Numbered from the stretch's first letter, positions 30,559 to 42,259 are shown. The stretch: DNA of 64,000 nt from Eustoma russellianum (GCA_036186865.1 AP025069.1:23437015-23501014); one strand, 5' to 3'. The notes: generated by a model not told the origin, from the sequence alone. Program-made: numbers and translations.

Positions 30559-33161
30559 TATTGTTTTTAAAGGCACATACACATATATTTCCAACGTACT
30601 ACCGACACATTATATATTTTACATACGTACGTTAATGTCACACCACTATATTTAACTCATATTTTTGAGTATATTCAGGTCTTATATCATATGATATAAG
30701 TCATGGTGATGACAAATTCATTACGACACGTTAAAAGGTTCTAAACCGAAAATTGTCGTATCGGGCGAATACCGAAACTTCGCCAACGTGTCACGTACTT
30801 GCCATAAATAGATGGCCAGCCCATACACTTCAAAAATAGGCACAAATTTCGTGGCTTACATGGTATGTGCAGCCATAAAATCATTACATGTTGGCACACA
30901 CAAATCACCCTCAATTAAGGCAAAATTGTGGAAGTTCCAATTTCAATTTTGACACATGTTTTGGGCGCCACTTCAAGATCAACCTAAGTGATGAATATTA
31001 AAGTTTAATTTATGTTATGTGTAACATAATATATATAACATGTGCAAAAAGTTAGAATTTAATTAGAGAAAAATCGGGTAATCGATAAACGTCGAAAATT
31101 CAGTTTTCCACGTATACGAGACATGAAACATTTTTGGCATGGCATATAACATGTATCTAGACACTCTTTACATATTTCATACATCTCAAAGTGTTCTAGA
31201 AAATTCAATTAAGGGCTGATTGGAATATACCATGTGTGTATAATTAAATGTGCACTATTGGCAAAAATAAATTTCAGCACATGCACAAATCATTTCACAC
31301 GCCTAAACCAGCTATGTTGGGCTTATGTGGAGCCTTTTTGGCAACTTGATTAGTCAAAGAATGAAGCATACAATGTTGGTGACAAAAAGAAAGGAGCTAT
31401 ACAAGGTAACATTTCAAACTTTGTCACATTTGTGACACATGCTGAAAATTCGGCATGTGTAGTCTAGGCTGGCCGAATTTGTCACTTTATGAAGCATATT
31501 TTGTTATCTTGAATAATGTGGATTAATTGGAATATAGTATGGAAGTGTTTTGAATTTTCAATGGAAACAAATAAGGTGATATTTTCATATATCACAAATG
31601 CTGAAAATTTCAGCATGTGTTTAATATATGGTGGCCGAATTCTAGGCTGCATTGGTGACAAATTTTTATTCCAAAAATGATAAGAATGTCTTGCACTAAA
31701 TGGTGATTGATTTATTTGATTAAATCAAAGTAAACTTGTCAATATTTTTAATGAAATACAAATGTTACACATGCTGAAATTTCAGCATGTGCAAGAGATG
31801 TTAATGGCCGATTTTTTCATGCAAATTGGAGTTATTTGCCTAGCTAATTTTGTGGGATGATCTTGTGACTTATAGTAATAAGTTTATGGCTAATTGACAC
31901 ATGCTTTTTGAGGTTTAATTTCAGATTTATCTAGTCATCAAGTGATGACAACATTCATCCAATCAATGAGTGCCAAGTAAGCAAGAGCTTAATGATCATC
32001 CAATGAGGAGGTGCCAAGTAAGCAAGACAATGTCACAATGATGCAATACACTCTTCGAAGGACTTAGAAGATAACTTTCAAGAGGAAGAGGAAGGAAAGG
32101 GGGCGGCCAATCTTGGATAAAAAGGAAAGAAGAGAGAAAACAGAAGACAAGAACAAGAGTTGCAAATTCAAGATCAAAAACCTTTTACACCTTCTTCCTT
32201 CTATCTTTCTTTCTTTCTTCTCTCTAAAAGTCTATTGTACTCATATTCATATACTTGAATAGGCTTCATATAGACCACCACATATTCTTTTCATTGTTGT
32301 GAAAGATTGATCAAAGTGTGATCAATCTTGCACTTGCAAGGTGGTGGTGTTTGTGTTATTTGTATTCTCATACAAGGTTTGTAATGGGTTGGAGTTGGTG
32401 TGTAACTCCATCAACCCTGTGGTAAGGTGTTCTTTGCATTATGTGATTAGTGCTAACCGAGGAAGGTATCCTCGAAGACTGGAGTAGGTTGTTTATAACC
32501 GAACCAGTACAAAATTCCTGGTGTTATTTACTTTCAGCACTTACTTTCAGTTTCAGCACTGTTTATCGTTTTTAATCATGTTGGCAAAAATAGTAAACAA
32601 ATTTCACAAATCACAAAACTTTCCAGAGTCATAACCTCACGTCTTAATATTGTTTTGCCGCAAGTTTCAACCATTTTGGACAAGTATAAGTTATTCAAAC
32701 GTCCAAAGTTCTAGGACTAGTGCAGTCTGATTTTCAGGCTTGCAAAGGTTCAGACTTTGATCGTATTTGACTAACTTCCCAAAAAACATTTTTCAAAACT
32801 GTTTCAACCCAATAAAATACAACTAATAAGGGGTTAGTATTAAAATTTTCAGAGCATTTGGAGTTACAGACAAATAGGAATTAATTTTTCAAATTAGACT
32901 ACCGTTTCTGGTATATTTGCGCAATCTGACATTCAACAATTTTTTCAAGGGGTTAGAGGTTGAATTTTGATCTGAAATGTTTAGGAGATACTCAGAACAT
33001 CTGAGGCTAAGTTCTCTCCAAATTTCAGAATTTTTGAAGACCTGCAACCTAGTTTTCAAAACATTTTAAAACTAGTCCTGAAAACAGAAACTATCTTAAA
33101 AACTACATTTTCTGCACTCACTATTCAACCCCCCTTCTAGTGGTGCCTTGCAGATCCTACA
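30127..33161 (+). repeat. 3' LTR of the gag-only Sirevirus-like element
   Basis: It is 3,035 bases and aligns with the 5' LTR throughout, with scattered substitutions, small indels and a longer TA tract. This suggests moderate age since insertion. Palindrome copies are at about 31434, 31594 and 31768. The LTR ends CAGATCCTACA at 33161. Confidence 0.9.
30481..30555. repeat. (TA)n microsatellite in 3' LTR
   Basis: 75 bases of uninterrupted TA, more than twice the length of the tract in the partner 5' LTR. Confidence 0.95.
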
Positions 33162-33166
33162 GATAT

Positions 33167-34745
33167 GAATGTTAGAAGGCTTAAGGTTGATGCAAACTGA
33201 TAGATGTAAGAATCAAACTGTGTTTTTGTGTGTTGTGCATGATGGATTTAGATGGTAAGGTTGAATTTGAGGTGTTAAGATGTAAGGGGTGAAGGGAGAA
33301 GATGAAGAGAGGAAGTTACTACAGAATTGCTGGTTTTGGGAATCGCCAAAACACTTCAAACACCCACTTTAGGCACTCAATGTCACATTAGGCACATAAA
33401 GTAGGCGTCCAATGTGTCCCAGTGCATTTCAGAACACTTCGAACACCTCATAAGGTGCTTCATGTCACATAAAGTGCCTTATGTAGGCGTTTGATGTGTC
33501 ACATCACATTCCAGAATATTTCAAATGCCTAGTAGAGGCGCTTCATCTCACACTAGGCGTCTGCTGAAGGCGTTCCAAGTGTACTGGAAGTCCCTTTGGT
33601 GCGTTTAAGGTTCCGGACTTTGTACTTGATAAGTAAAGTGTATGTTTGATATGTTGTAACATGAGCATTCTGCATCACGACATGATTACCTTGCATTTCG
33701 GCATGAGATTTGTTTTGCAAAGGAACACGTGTTTGTAAAAGAAGATTAAAGTTTTCGAAAGACAAGCTATGGCTACTGGTTGATTGTAGGGTATAAAAGT
33801 CATGTATGCAGTAGAAGGGTATAAAAGTGTGTCCTGTAAATCAACAGCAGGATATAAAGTTATGTTATGGGGGCAGTGGACCTATCAGTACGGGGTATAA
33901 AGTTTATGTTATGGGGCCTTCAGGACGAGGTATAAATTTCTGTTTACTGTGGATTATTCACCCATAGGGTATAAAGTTCTGCTACGCAAAGAATAAGATA
34001 AGAAGAATTGTGAAAAGTTTTGTGAAATGACATGCATGACATGTTTACTAAAGAAGGCATAAGTATGGATTTTGTTTAGGCCAGTGTGTGGTTTTAAAGG
34101 AGTACATGCATCATGTGACACGAAGCATAAGACTTGACATGCAAGAGATGACATTCGCATATGATCTGCTGATGTAATATTTTTTGCGAGTTACATGTTT
34201 GTTCCGTATTCGTTTATCATTTATTTGACTTATTTGGCTTTGTTGAATTGTTATAAAGATCGTATTTGCTAACCCGAGCACCTTATTTTGGAATTGAATT
34301 ATATACTGGTGACTCGTCGTGTGTGGTCCCGTAAGGTGTATAGACGAGTTACTTGCTAGCGACGTTTTCGCTAAGGATAGATACTCCATCTTCTTTTCAG
34401 GTGAGCCAGGGTACGAAATGATCTTTGTAGAAGACGATGGCGAGTGCACATTGGGATGATGGTCACCGAAGTGGCTAGATTTACTTTCATTCTCTTTTTA
34501 GCAGAAGACTACTGTTTAATATTTTGTCTTAGAGAATACATTAGGCATTTCCCCGAACACATTTTATTTCCGCTGTATTTCATTTGGTTACATTTATGTT
34601 AGTGAAGTTTTAAACTTTATGATGTTTCTACTGATTTATCTCACGTCATGGATGACGTATGCTTGATCCATTTTGACGCTTCGTAGTTCTTGTAGCAGAC
34701 TACAGCAGGTGCACTGGTACCGATATCCAGTATCGGGGTGTTACA
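33167..34745 (+). repeat. 3' LTR of the inner Gypsy element, second part
   Basis: It continues the LTR from 24882 after the duplicated GATAT (33162-33166). It aligns with 17420-19196 and ends GGGGTGTTACA, followed by the element's TGTAA duplication. It carries the TTCGAA-type repeats (33350-33600) and the GGTATAAAG array (33785-33980). Confidence 0.9.
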
Positions 34746-34750
34746 TGTAA

Positions 34751-34912
34751 TGTACTGTTTCTGCCTGTTTATTGCTACCGTTTGATGCTTCATTAGTAGT
34801 ACATGGCGTATTCCTTGAATAGTATTGGTATCGCATCGACGCCTAGTACTTTCTTTAGCAAAGTACAATGGGTGTGTCGCACATGGGCATAGCCCGGGTG
34901 CAGCGCTCTACA
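34751..34912 (+). repeat. 5' LTR of the outer Gypsy element, second part
   Basis: The last 162 bases of the 5' LTR follow the TGTAA duplication and end CAGCGCTCTACA, two bases before the primer site. This end is absent from the truncated 3' LTR. Confidence 0.82.
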
Positions 34913-34914
34913 GG

Positions 34915-34928
34915 TGGTATCAGAGCCC
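34915..34928 (+). promoter_or_regulatory. Primer-binding site of the outer Gypsy element
   Basis: TGGTATCAGAGCCC, the same type as at 19199 and at 1655-1672 on the minus strand. Confidence 0.85.
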
Positions 34929-35229
34929 ATGCTCTAGATTCAGGGCAAAATGTAGGAACTAAGTGCTGATCTTAGAAACTCTAAGTCATGATCTTACCAT
35001 GAGAGATGGCCTTAGTCTAGGAAAAGTAGCACGGATCTAGGGAAACCGCTTCCTTAAACTTTTTGACTTGGTAATAGGCACGATAACCCTAACTTGATAA
35101 CAATCCGATAATGCTCCTTCGTTAATCGAACGACAACCTAAGTAGACTGTAAATTTTTTCTCTTAATCATGTCACTGTTAGTTAATTGTAGCCTGACCTA
35201 TGAATTTGAATATGCTGTGGGAATTGCAT
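34929..35229 (+). other. Leader of the outer Gypsy element
   Basis: No gene is seen. It shares CATGAGAGATGGCCTTAG and GTAGCACGGAT with the leader of the minus-strand copy (12889-13243), so these blocks are conserved and may serve RNA packaging or translation. Confidence 0.6.
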
Positions 35230-36402
35230 ATGGTTAGACCCCATGGTAGACCAACAAAGGCCCAGTCTGCGGTAACCGGATCGTAGGAGTTAGTTATGCA
35301 GGCCCTTGGCCAGCCTCAGAATGGACAAGTGCCGCCACCTCCGCCGCCGCAGAATCAAGTTCCACTACAGCAAGAGCTGAACCCGCTTCCTCAGATGCCT
35401 GATATGCCTGATTTTTATACGATGGCCCACGTAGGGCAAGCCATGCTCAACAACCAAGCAGTGCCGCTCCCACCACAAACACAAGATCAGCAGATGGGAC
35501 CCCAATTCTATTTGGGGAAATGAAGGAAGCGAGAGTCTCGGATTTTGAGGGAGATGCCAATCCATACATTGCTGAGAAATGGCTTGACGAGATGGAAAAT
35601 TGCTTTGAGCTAATCCAGGTTCCAGATGACTCAAACACTCAGGTTATAAGACCGTTCCCAATTGGAGAAGAGAATCAATGGTGGAACACAAATATGCGGC
35701 CCCTACCAAAACCAATTGCATGGACAAAGTTTTAAGAGGCATTCTACAAGTTCTATATCCCTCCATATGTGGTTTTCTAGAAAATGCATGATTTTGAATC
35801 TCTAAAGCAAGATACGGGCATGACTGTTTCCGATTATGCAAATCGATACATTGCCTTGGGAAGATATGTGCCATCGACCATGAATGATGAAGGCCTTAAA
35901 ATGCTGAAGTTTGAGAGGTGCTTGAACCCCTGTATTTGCACGTGGATGGTAAATGATAACTCAAGGAACTTTGGTGAATTGATGGATGCTTGCTACCGTA
36001 TAGAGAGATACATACACAGAAGAGATGAGGAAACGAGAGGGAAGACACCGAGGGAAGCTAGAAGGGAGAAATATGGAAAGCAATTTAAGGCGACAAAGAA
36101 GGATGCAGCTCCCCGCCCACAACAGCAACATCACGGACCACAAAGACCCCAACCAAGACCTCAGCCCCAGCAACCGTCGATCTGCCCATGCGAAATATGT
36201 CAGAAACCACACCTGGGAGAGTGCCGTTGGAGGACGGGAGGATGTTTTAGTTGTGGAAAGCCCAGTCACATGATAAAGGATTGCCCAGAGAAGAAAGCTC
36301 ATGAACCAAAGCCTCAGCAACAAAGGAATCACCCGCGGGCAAATGCAAGGGTACATGTGATGGTTGATGCGGAAGTCAAGGACACGCCAGACGTCGTGAC
36401 AG
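35230..36402 (+). pseudogene. gag: Outer Gypsy gag
   Basis: The start is the ATG at 35230 (MVRPHGRPTKAQSA), supported by the matching start in the minus copy. A TAG near 35284 breaks the N-terminal part, and a frameshift near 35520 changes frame. The Gag domain reads ANPYIAEKWLDEMENCFELI, NTNMRPLPKPIAW, SDYANRYIALGRY and GELMDACYRIER. Stops lie near 35733 and 35777 (the latter TAG where CAG is expected). A proline/glutamine-rich stretch leads to a good CCHC knuckle near 36241, CFSCGKPSHMIKDC. The gene ends in DVVTG at 36402, at a candidate intron. Confidence 0.88.
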
Positions 36403-36477
36403 GTATGACCAAAGTTAATAATTAAATGTGCACTTTATTTTCTTAAGCATTATTTCCTAAAAGTGTTAATACCTTAG
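36403..36477 (+). other. Candidate gag-protease intron, outer Gypsy element
   Basis: The 75-nt AT-rich segment runs GTATGACCAA to AATACCTTAG. Base 36402 is codon position 1; removal gives a Gly codon with 36478-36479 and opens protease. Reading through adds MTKVNN and then a TAA at 36423-36425. Site and phase are identical to 20551-20634 and to 11639-11710 on the minus strand. Confidence 0.75.
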
Positions 36478-37310
36478 GCGCAATACTAGTATGCCAAGTA
36501 CCTGTGAACGTACTCTTCGACAGTGGTGCCAGCCACTCTTTCGTGTCTAAACGGTTTGCTAAGGACCTGAGTGATTGTCCTATCTAGATGGAGACTCCGT
36601 ATCGTGTGTAGGCAGCTGGAGATCAGGTGCATGTATCACATTATCTATATAAAAGTTGTACTTTAGAAGTGTAAGGACATCAATTTGAAGCCAACTTGAC
36701 TCCTATTCCAATGAGAGACTTCGACATTATCCTTGGCATGGACTAGTTGTCCAATAACCATGCACATATTGATAAACAAATAATCATCAAGGATCCTACA
36801 CGGGAGAAATTAACATACCAAGGGAACATCAAGTTAAGAAAGAACCCCAAGAACATCTATATGACCGCCGCCCGAGCATACCAGTTGATAAAGAATGGAA
36901 ACAATGGATTTCTAGTGTATGCTCTGAGTACGGAAAAGGACACGCCCTCCCTTGATCAGGTCCCAGTATTACGTAAATTCCCAGATGTCTTCTCGGATAA
37001 GCTGCACGGACTACCACTAAATTGAGAGGTGCAGTTTGAGATAGATCTAATTCCCGGTGCTGAGCCTGTATCCAAAGCACCATATCGGATGGCGCCCACA
37101 GAATTAAAGGGATTGAAAGAGAAACTGAAGGAGCTGATTGAGAAGAAGTTCATCAGGCCGAGCGTTTCAGCATGGGGAGCGCCGGTGCTCTTTGTGAAAA
37201 AGAAATATGGGGTCTTATGGTTATGCATCGATTACCGCAAGCTCAATAAAATCACTATAAAAAATAAGTACCCGCTGCCCTGGATCGACAACGTGTTTGA
37301 TCATCTGCGG
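36478..37310 (+). pseudogene. pol: Outer Gypsy protease and N-terminal RT
   Basis: Protease has an intact active site, VLFDSGASHSFVSKRF, near 36510-36555. Several stops follow at sites where the family has Trp or Gln: TAG near 36584, TAG near 36609, TAA near 36674 and TAG near 36744. RT begins VQFEIDLIPGAEPVSKAP near 37028 after a TGA at 37023, then KKFIRPSVSAWGAPV and LCIDYRKLNKITIKNKYPLP, ending at a candidate intron at 37310. Confidence 0.88.
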
Positions 37311-37380
37311 GCACTAAAAGAATGTTTTCTGTATAAGTTAAACTACACTTGCAAGTCTCGAACTAAGATGTCTTATGCAG
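37311..37380 (+). other. Candidate RT intron of the outer Gypsy element (donor now GC)
   Basis: The 70-nt segment is homologous to 10724-10796 on the minus strand; both share GTATAAGTTAAA-like middles and TTATGCAG ends. The donor reads GC here but GT in the sister copy. RT resumes at 37381 with the expected GA residues of the motif. It does not contain a stop in the upstream frame but shifts the frame, since 70 is not a multiple of three. Confidence 0.6.
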
Positions 37381-37454
37381 GGAGCCCGAATATACAACAA
37401 GATTGATCTATGCTCAGGTTGCTACCAGCTGAAGATTAAAGATGAGGATGTGCC
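37381..37454 (+). pseudogene. pol: Outer Gypsy RT fragment left of the solo LTR
   Basis: This short open stretch reads the KIDLCSGCYQLKIKDEDVP block of RT and is cut by the solo LTR inserted after GTGCC. The rest of RT resumes at 39827. Confidence 0.85.
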
Positions 37455-38262
37455 TGTTATGCCCCGCACCTTCTGGAACTTAATTAAATAGGAGGAGGGA
37501 TTTAAAGAAATTAATAACCTATTAATTAGCAATTAATATTGAATTAAATATTAGAATTTAAGAATTAAAGAAAAGGATTTAAGTAAAAATACAATTTAGA
37601 AATTCCAGTTTTGCCCTTTCCCATAATAAAAACTGACAGAACGTCAGTTTTCCCCCATTCTCAGAAAAAGATTCGACTTCTCCTCCTCTTCTCCAAAGTC
37701 GAATGTTACAAGCCCTAGGTGAGGGAGACAACCTTCAGGAATCCATCCAACCTCCCCTCGTTTATCAATCCGAGTATCAATAACCAAAGGCAAGTAATCT
37801 TCTTATAAGTTCCTACGATTTGCGAAGAAAAAGGCCCTACTTTTGTATGAAAATTGGATCACCATGCATTATTATGCCCTTGTTTATCCATAAGTGATTT
37901 CTGTGCAATTTCTGTGTTTATGATTTGATGTTTTGGCCATCGTATGTTGAAAACATAATTTGATGTTGATGAATGTATGAATTCCTGCAAATCCCCATCC
38001 CTTGAATCCCCTTTTTGCTGCGTTATTATTGTTTGATAGAGTTTGAGGGTGAAAGGTGGGATCTTTGGATTCGTAGGGTTGAAATCTTTGAGTTCTAGGC
38101 TTGAATCTTTGGTATGTGTGTGCGTAGTGTTCAATTCGTGTTTCAAGCATGAAATCATAGCAGGGATTAGGCTTGGAATGATTGGGAAGAAGTGTGGGGA
38201 CGGTTGAAAGGTTTGATTCTGCAGTTCTGCAGAAAACATAAAGTTATTTTCTGGGAATCGTA

Positions 38263-38505
38263 GACATCGATCGATCGATGTCATCGAATGATGTACATCG
38301 ATCGATCAATGTAAGGAAACTGAGAGATCAATGTAAGACAGAAAGTTTCTGACGGACTTCGATCGATCAAAGTCAGGGTATGAAGTCACTTCGATCGATC
38401 GATGTAGGCTGAGGAATCGACTGAAGTGAGGCAGAGAGTATTCTGATGGACTTCGATCGATCGATGTCAGCGTATGATGTGACATCGATCGATCGATGTA
38501 GGGTA
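38263..38505. repeat. CGATCGAT palindrome cluster in the Gypsy solo LTR
   Basis: Six cores of ATCGATCGAT type alternate with linkers such as TGTAAGACAGAAAGTTT. They are flanked by GACATCG or GACTTCG and by GATGTAGG or GATGTCAG. Both the cores and one linker closely match the copia LTR cluster at 8014-8263. Confidence 0.88.
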
Positions 38506-38934
38506 TGATTATATACAGTTTTGTGGGAAATAGAAGAATGAAAAGGGAAGCTAGAGGACCAATTGGGGGATACTAGAGGCTTCTTAGGACCTGATTGAGG
38601 CTAGTGTAAGTCTTGGGAACACAACCTAAGATGGTGAATCAACGGTGAGGACTTCGTGAGGTATTTTGAATTGGACTTCAATGTGGGTGATCTAAGAGGT
38701 TAAGAGTGAATGCTTGAGGCTTTGATAAGGTTCAACTGGAGCGTGTGAGAGTGTCTACTCCATTCCTTGTGTTCCTAGTGTGATTGTTTATGTGAGGTAG
38801 ACCTGAGCATGTAGTGATACGCTTGAATGTGTGAATGAGATGAGCCTCGAGTGATTGAATGATATGTTGGATGTGCATATTTGCATCATGGCACTTGCAT
38901 TTGCATTATGTTTTGATAAGAGCTGTGTCTTTGC

Positions 38935-39135
38935 ACAGGGTATAAAGTCTTTGCGAAATGAGCTGTGATGTGATACAGGGTATAAAGACAAGCTGTAACC
39001 ATCACAGGGTATAAAGTGAGCTGTAATATGATGCAGGGTATAAAGACAAGCTGTGGATCATTACAGGGTATAAAGTTAAGCTGTGATGTGTCACAGGGTA
39101 TAAAGACAAGCTGTGGCCCATCACAGGGCATAAAG
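38935..39135. repeat. GGGTATAAAG array in the Gypsy solo LTR
   Basis: Seven copies of CAGGGTATAAAG (the last reads GGGCATAAAG) are spaced 25-35 bases apart and linked by ACAAGCTGTGGATCA-like sequence that alternates in strict order. Each contains a TATAAA word. Confidence 0.9.
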
Positions 39136-39826
39136 TTATGTGACGAGACAATGTGACATGCATTGCACTGTTTTGAAAAGTATTGCATAAGCATCTGAGA
39201 TTGTGTAGTGTAGAGCATTATCTGAAATTGCATGCATCAAGTGTTCTGTTCTGATATGATGATTGATATGTAAGTGAATCGTTGTTTATTTGTTGTTACT
39301 TGTTCTTTTCATTCCTTATGCAAGTAAATTGGAACTTTTGAATAACTCAGGACATGTGCCCTTATTCGCCTTGGTATTAATGTTCACTCATGTCTTGCCA
39401 TGTGATGATCCCGTATGTCTTATAAGAGGGTTACTTGCTAGCGTTTTTCGCTAAGGGTTCTACCTGTTGTCTTGCAGATGAGCCCGGATATGATATGATT
39501 TTCAAAGAGGACAACAGCGAGTGGGATAAATGGGGTGCTTAGAGTTCATATTGAGAATTGTTCTAGACTGCTATTGGTTATTTTAACTTTCTTTCATTCG
39601 TTCGAGGATTAGATGTCTGCGTCCATGAACAATTTTATTTTACTTATGCTTTTGGGAATAAAGATTTGATGGATTTAAATTTTAATTTACACGTGTCTCT
39701 GCGCTTATTTCTCTTACTTCAGCGATGACGTGTATGTGAGAGTTATGACGTCTGGTAGTCCTCTTAGTAGGCTACGACGGGTGCACCGGTTCAGGTCCGC
39801 TGTCTGGGCCGGGGCGCTACAGTGCC

Positions 39827-42225
39827 TGAGACTCCCTTCAGGACTCGTTATGGACATTACGAGTTCCTTGTCATGCCTTTAGGTCTGACAAATGGGCGAG
39901 CCACGTTTATGGATTTAATGAACACAGTCTTTCAAAAGCAACAAGACAGATTCGTAGTGGTATTCATCGATGATATCCTAATCTATTTGCCTGATGAAGA
40001 GGCACACGCTGGACATCAGAGGACGATACTAGGCATCTTACGAGGGAAGAGGCTCTAAGCAAAATTCAGCAAGTGCGAATTTTGGTTGCGCAGGGTAAAT
40101 TTCCTGGGGCATGTGATATCAGAAGAAGGTATCTCTGTTGATCCAAGGAAAGTTGAAGCAATAACAAAGTGTCCCAAGGACAACAAACATAACAGAAGTC
40201 ATGAGCTTTCTTCGTCTTCCCGTCTATTACCGAAAGTTGATTAAGGGATTCTTGCACATAGTGGTCCCACTTACGAGGCTGGCCCAGAAGAACACTAAAT
40301 TTGAATGGACCCTTGACTGCGAGAGGAGTTTTACAGAGCTTAAGAAGAAGTTGACTACCACCCCAGTTCTGGCTCAACCCGTCTCGGGAGAAGGATTTGT
40401 TGTTTTCAGCGATACCTCCAAGAACGGGCTGGGATGTGTATTGATGCAGAGAGAAAGAGTGATCACCTATGCTTCACGACAGCTTAAGCCATATAAGCAA
40501 AACTATCTCGTTCACGACTTGGAATTGGCAGCTATTGTATTCGCTCTAAAGGTTTTGAGTCATTACTTATATAGCGAAAAATATGAGATATATACAGATC
40601 ATAAGAGTCTCAAATATCTCTTCACCCAAAAGGAGCTGAACATGCGGCAACGACGGTGGCTTGAATTGATCAAAGATTACGACCTCACCATTCAGTATCA
40701 CTCGGGGAAAGCAAACATGGTGGCAGATGCCTTGAGTCAGAAGTCATCTCACCTTCGTCAACTCCCGCTGGAGCGAAAAATGGCATAATTCAGATTGGAT
40801 GTCGTTGATTCCGTTGCGAATCTAGCTGTATTGGTTGTCACTCCTTCCATGATTGACATAATAAAAGGTGCCCAAAGGACAGATGAGGCATTGACAAAGA
40901 TTATGAACCGCTTAAAAGAGAAGCCCGCTGACGATTTTCAGATAAAAGATGATGGAAGCCTCTGGTTCCAGGGAAGACTATGTGTGCCGAATAATGATGA
41001 CCTTAAAGGTAAAGCGTTGAAGGAAGCTCGTAGTTCTCATTGTCCATCCAACCCGGAGCAAACAAGATGTACCAAGATATAAAGGGAATTTCTGGTGCAT
41101 TGGTATGAAGTGCCAGATAGGAGAGTACGTGGAGAAGTGCCTTGTATGACAGCAAGTCAAGGCCGAGCATCAGCGATCCATCGGTATTTTACAGCCCCTT
41201 GTGTTCCCAGAGTGGAAATGGGAACATGTGACTATGGACTTCGTCACTAGCCTTCCTAGAACCAGAAGCGGCAATGATACCATATAGGTGATAGTCGACT
41301 GCCTCATGCAGACCGCCCACTTCAAACCCATGGCTTTCGGTGCATCTATGGAGAAATTAGCGACGATGTATATGGACGAGATAGTCGGTCTGCACAGTGT
41401 ACCGATGAGTATAGTATGCGACTGGGATCCCCGATTCACCTGAAAGTTTTGGACTGCCTTCCAGAAAGACTTAGGGACTGAGATCCGGATGAGCACAGCC
41501 TATCATCCACAGACTAATAGGCAATCGGAATGAACCATTCATACTCTTGAAGACATGCTTCGCGCCTATGCCCTAACAATAACAACTATCATTGGTCGAT
41601 TGGGATGGCTCCAATTAAAGCACTATATGGTAGCAAATGCCAGTCTCCACTATACTTGAATGAAGCAGGGTAAAAGCCTTGACTGGACCAGATATGGTGG
41701 AGCAGAGACTTGAGAAAGTGAAGATCATTAGGGAACGACTAAAGACAGTACAAGATCAGAGTAAGGCTTAGGCCGACACCAGGAGACACCTGATTGAGCA
41801 TCAAGAATGGGAGAAAGTATATCTGAAGGAGTCTCCGACCAAGGGATTAGCACGATTCGGTATAAAAGGAAAGCTAAACCCAAGATTTCTCAGACCCTAT
41901 AAAGTACTAGAGAGGGTCGGAGAAGTGGCATATCAGCTAGCATTGCCTCCTACCTTGTCACAGCTGCACGACGTCTTCCATGTGTCATAGCTGCGACGAT
42001 ACGTCAACGATTGGAGTGATATCATGAGCGAGCAGCCTCTACAGATTCAACAAGATGTTACCTATGCCGAAGTGCCTATAAAAATCATAGATTGAAAGGA
42101 ATAGATTTTGAGAAGATGCTTTATGCTATTCATAAAAATACAGTGGAGTAATCATTCGAAGCAGGAAGCAACATGGGAGCCAGAGAACCGCATGCAAGAG
42201 CAATACCCCATCTATTTCAATAAAG
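39827..42225 (+). pseudogene. pol: Outer Gypsy RT C-terminal half, RNase H, integrase and chromodomain-like tail
   Basis: RT resumes with FRTRYGHYEFLVMPLGLTN and the catalytic FVVVFIDDILIY near 39950; a TAA near 40056 follows. RNase H is well kept from 40201 to 40788 (VVFSDTSKNGLGCVLMQRE, then MVADALSQKS), without the candidate intron seen in the inner element. Integrase begins near 40960 (LWFQGRLCVP) and is heavily decayed, with stops throughout 41080-41560, though VCDWDPRFT near 41417 and TAYHPQT near 41500 can be read. The C-terminal part at 41680-42225 includes KLNPRFLRPYKVL, HDVFHVS and the chromodomain-like IQWSNHSKQEATWEPE. No functional product is possible. Confidence 0.85.
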
Positions 42226-42244
42226 TTTCGAGGGCAAAACTTTC

Positions 42245-42259
42245 AATAAGGGGGGAGGA
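42245..42259 (+). promoter_or_regulatory. Polypurine tract of the outer Gypsy element
   Basis: AATAAGGGGGGAGGA directly precedes the 3' LTR start TGTTGTACCC. Confidence 0.8.

Larger units (their letters stand above)
24883..33161 (+). mobile_element. Gag-only Sirevirus-like retrotransposon (TR-GAG type), complete with duplication GATAT
   Basis: Two LTRs of about 3.0 kb (24883-27906 and 30127-33161) flank a 2.2-kb internal region with primer site, one gag gene and five polypurine-like motifs. Protease, integrase, RT and RNase H are entirely absent. Perfect 5-bp duplications GATAT lie at 24878-24882 and 33162-33166. Rejoining the flanks restores the inner Gypsy LTR, as comparison with 17395-17440 shows. 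The internal deletion is the same in the array at 56932-64000, so this is a family trait, not a local accident. It must have used pol proteins made by another element. Confidence 0.9.
16635..34745 (+). mobile_element. Inner Gypsy (Tekay-like chromovirus) element, complete with nested Sirevirus
   Basis: It runs from TGTCATACCCTG to GGGGTGTTACA and is flanked by a perfect 5-bp duplication TGTAA (16630-16634 and 34746-34750). The 5' LTR is 16635-19196. The internal region is 19197-24096. The 3' LTR is 24097-24882 plus 33167-34745, split by the gag-only Sirevirus element. Domain order gag-protease-RT-RNase H-integrase-chromodomain places it among chromoviruses. Coding regions carry many stops and frameshifts. 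Confidence 0.92.
37455..39821 (+). mobile_element. Solo Gypsy LTR with GTGCC duplication
   Basis: It runs TGTTATGCCCCG to GGGGCGCTACA, 2,367 bases, flanked by GTGCC (37450-37454 and 39822-39826). No internal domain or primer site follows, so the element was lost by LTR-LTR recombination. Its termini and GGGTATAAAG array resemble the inner Gypsy LTR, a related but distinct family. It has the CGATCGAT cluster where the inner LTR has its TTCGAA repeats. Confidence 0.92.

Noticed and set aside
30434..30655. ORF encoding a Tyr-Ile repeat
   Set aside because: It is translation of the TA microsatellite.
38935..39135. CRISPR-like array of short repeats
   Set aside because: Repeats and linkers are both similar between units and lie inside a plant LTR; this is a tandem repeat.
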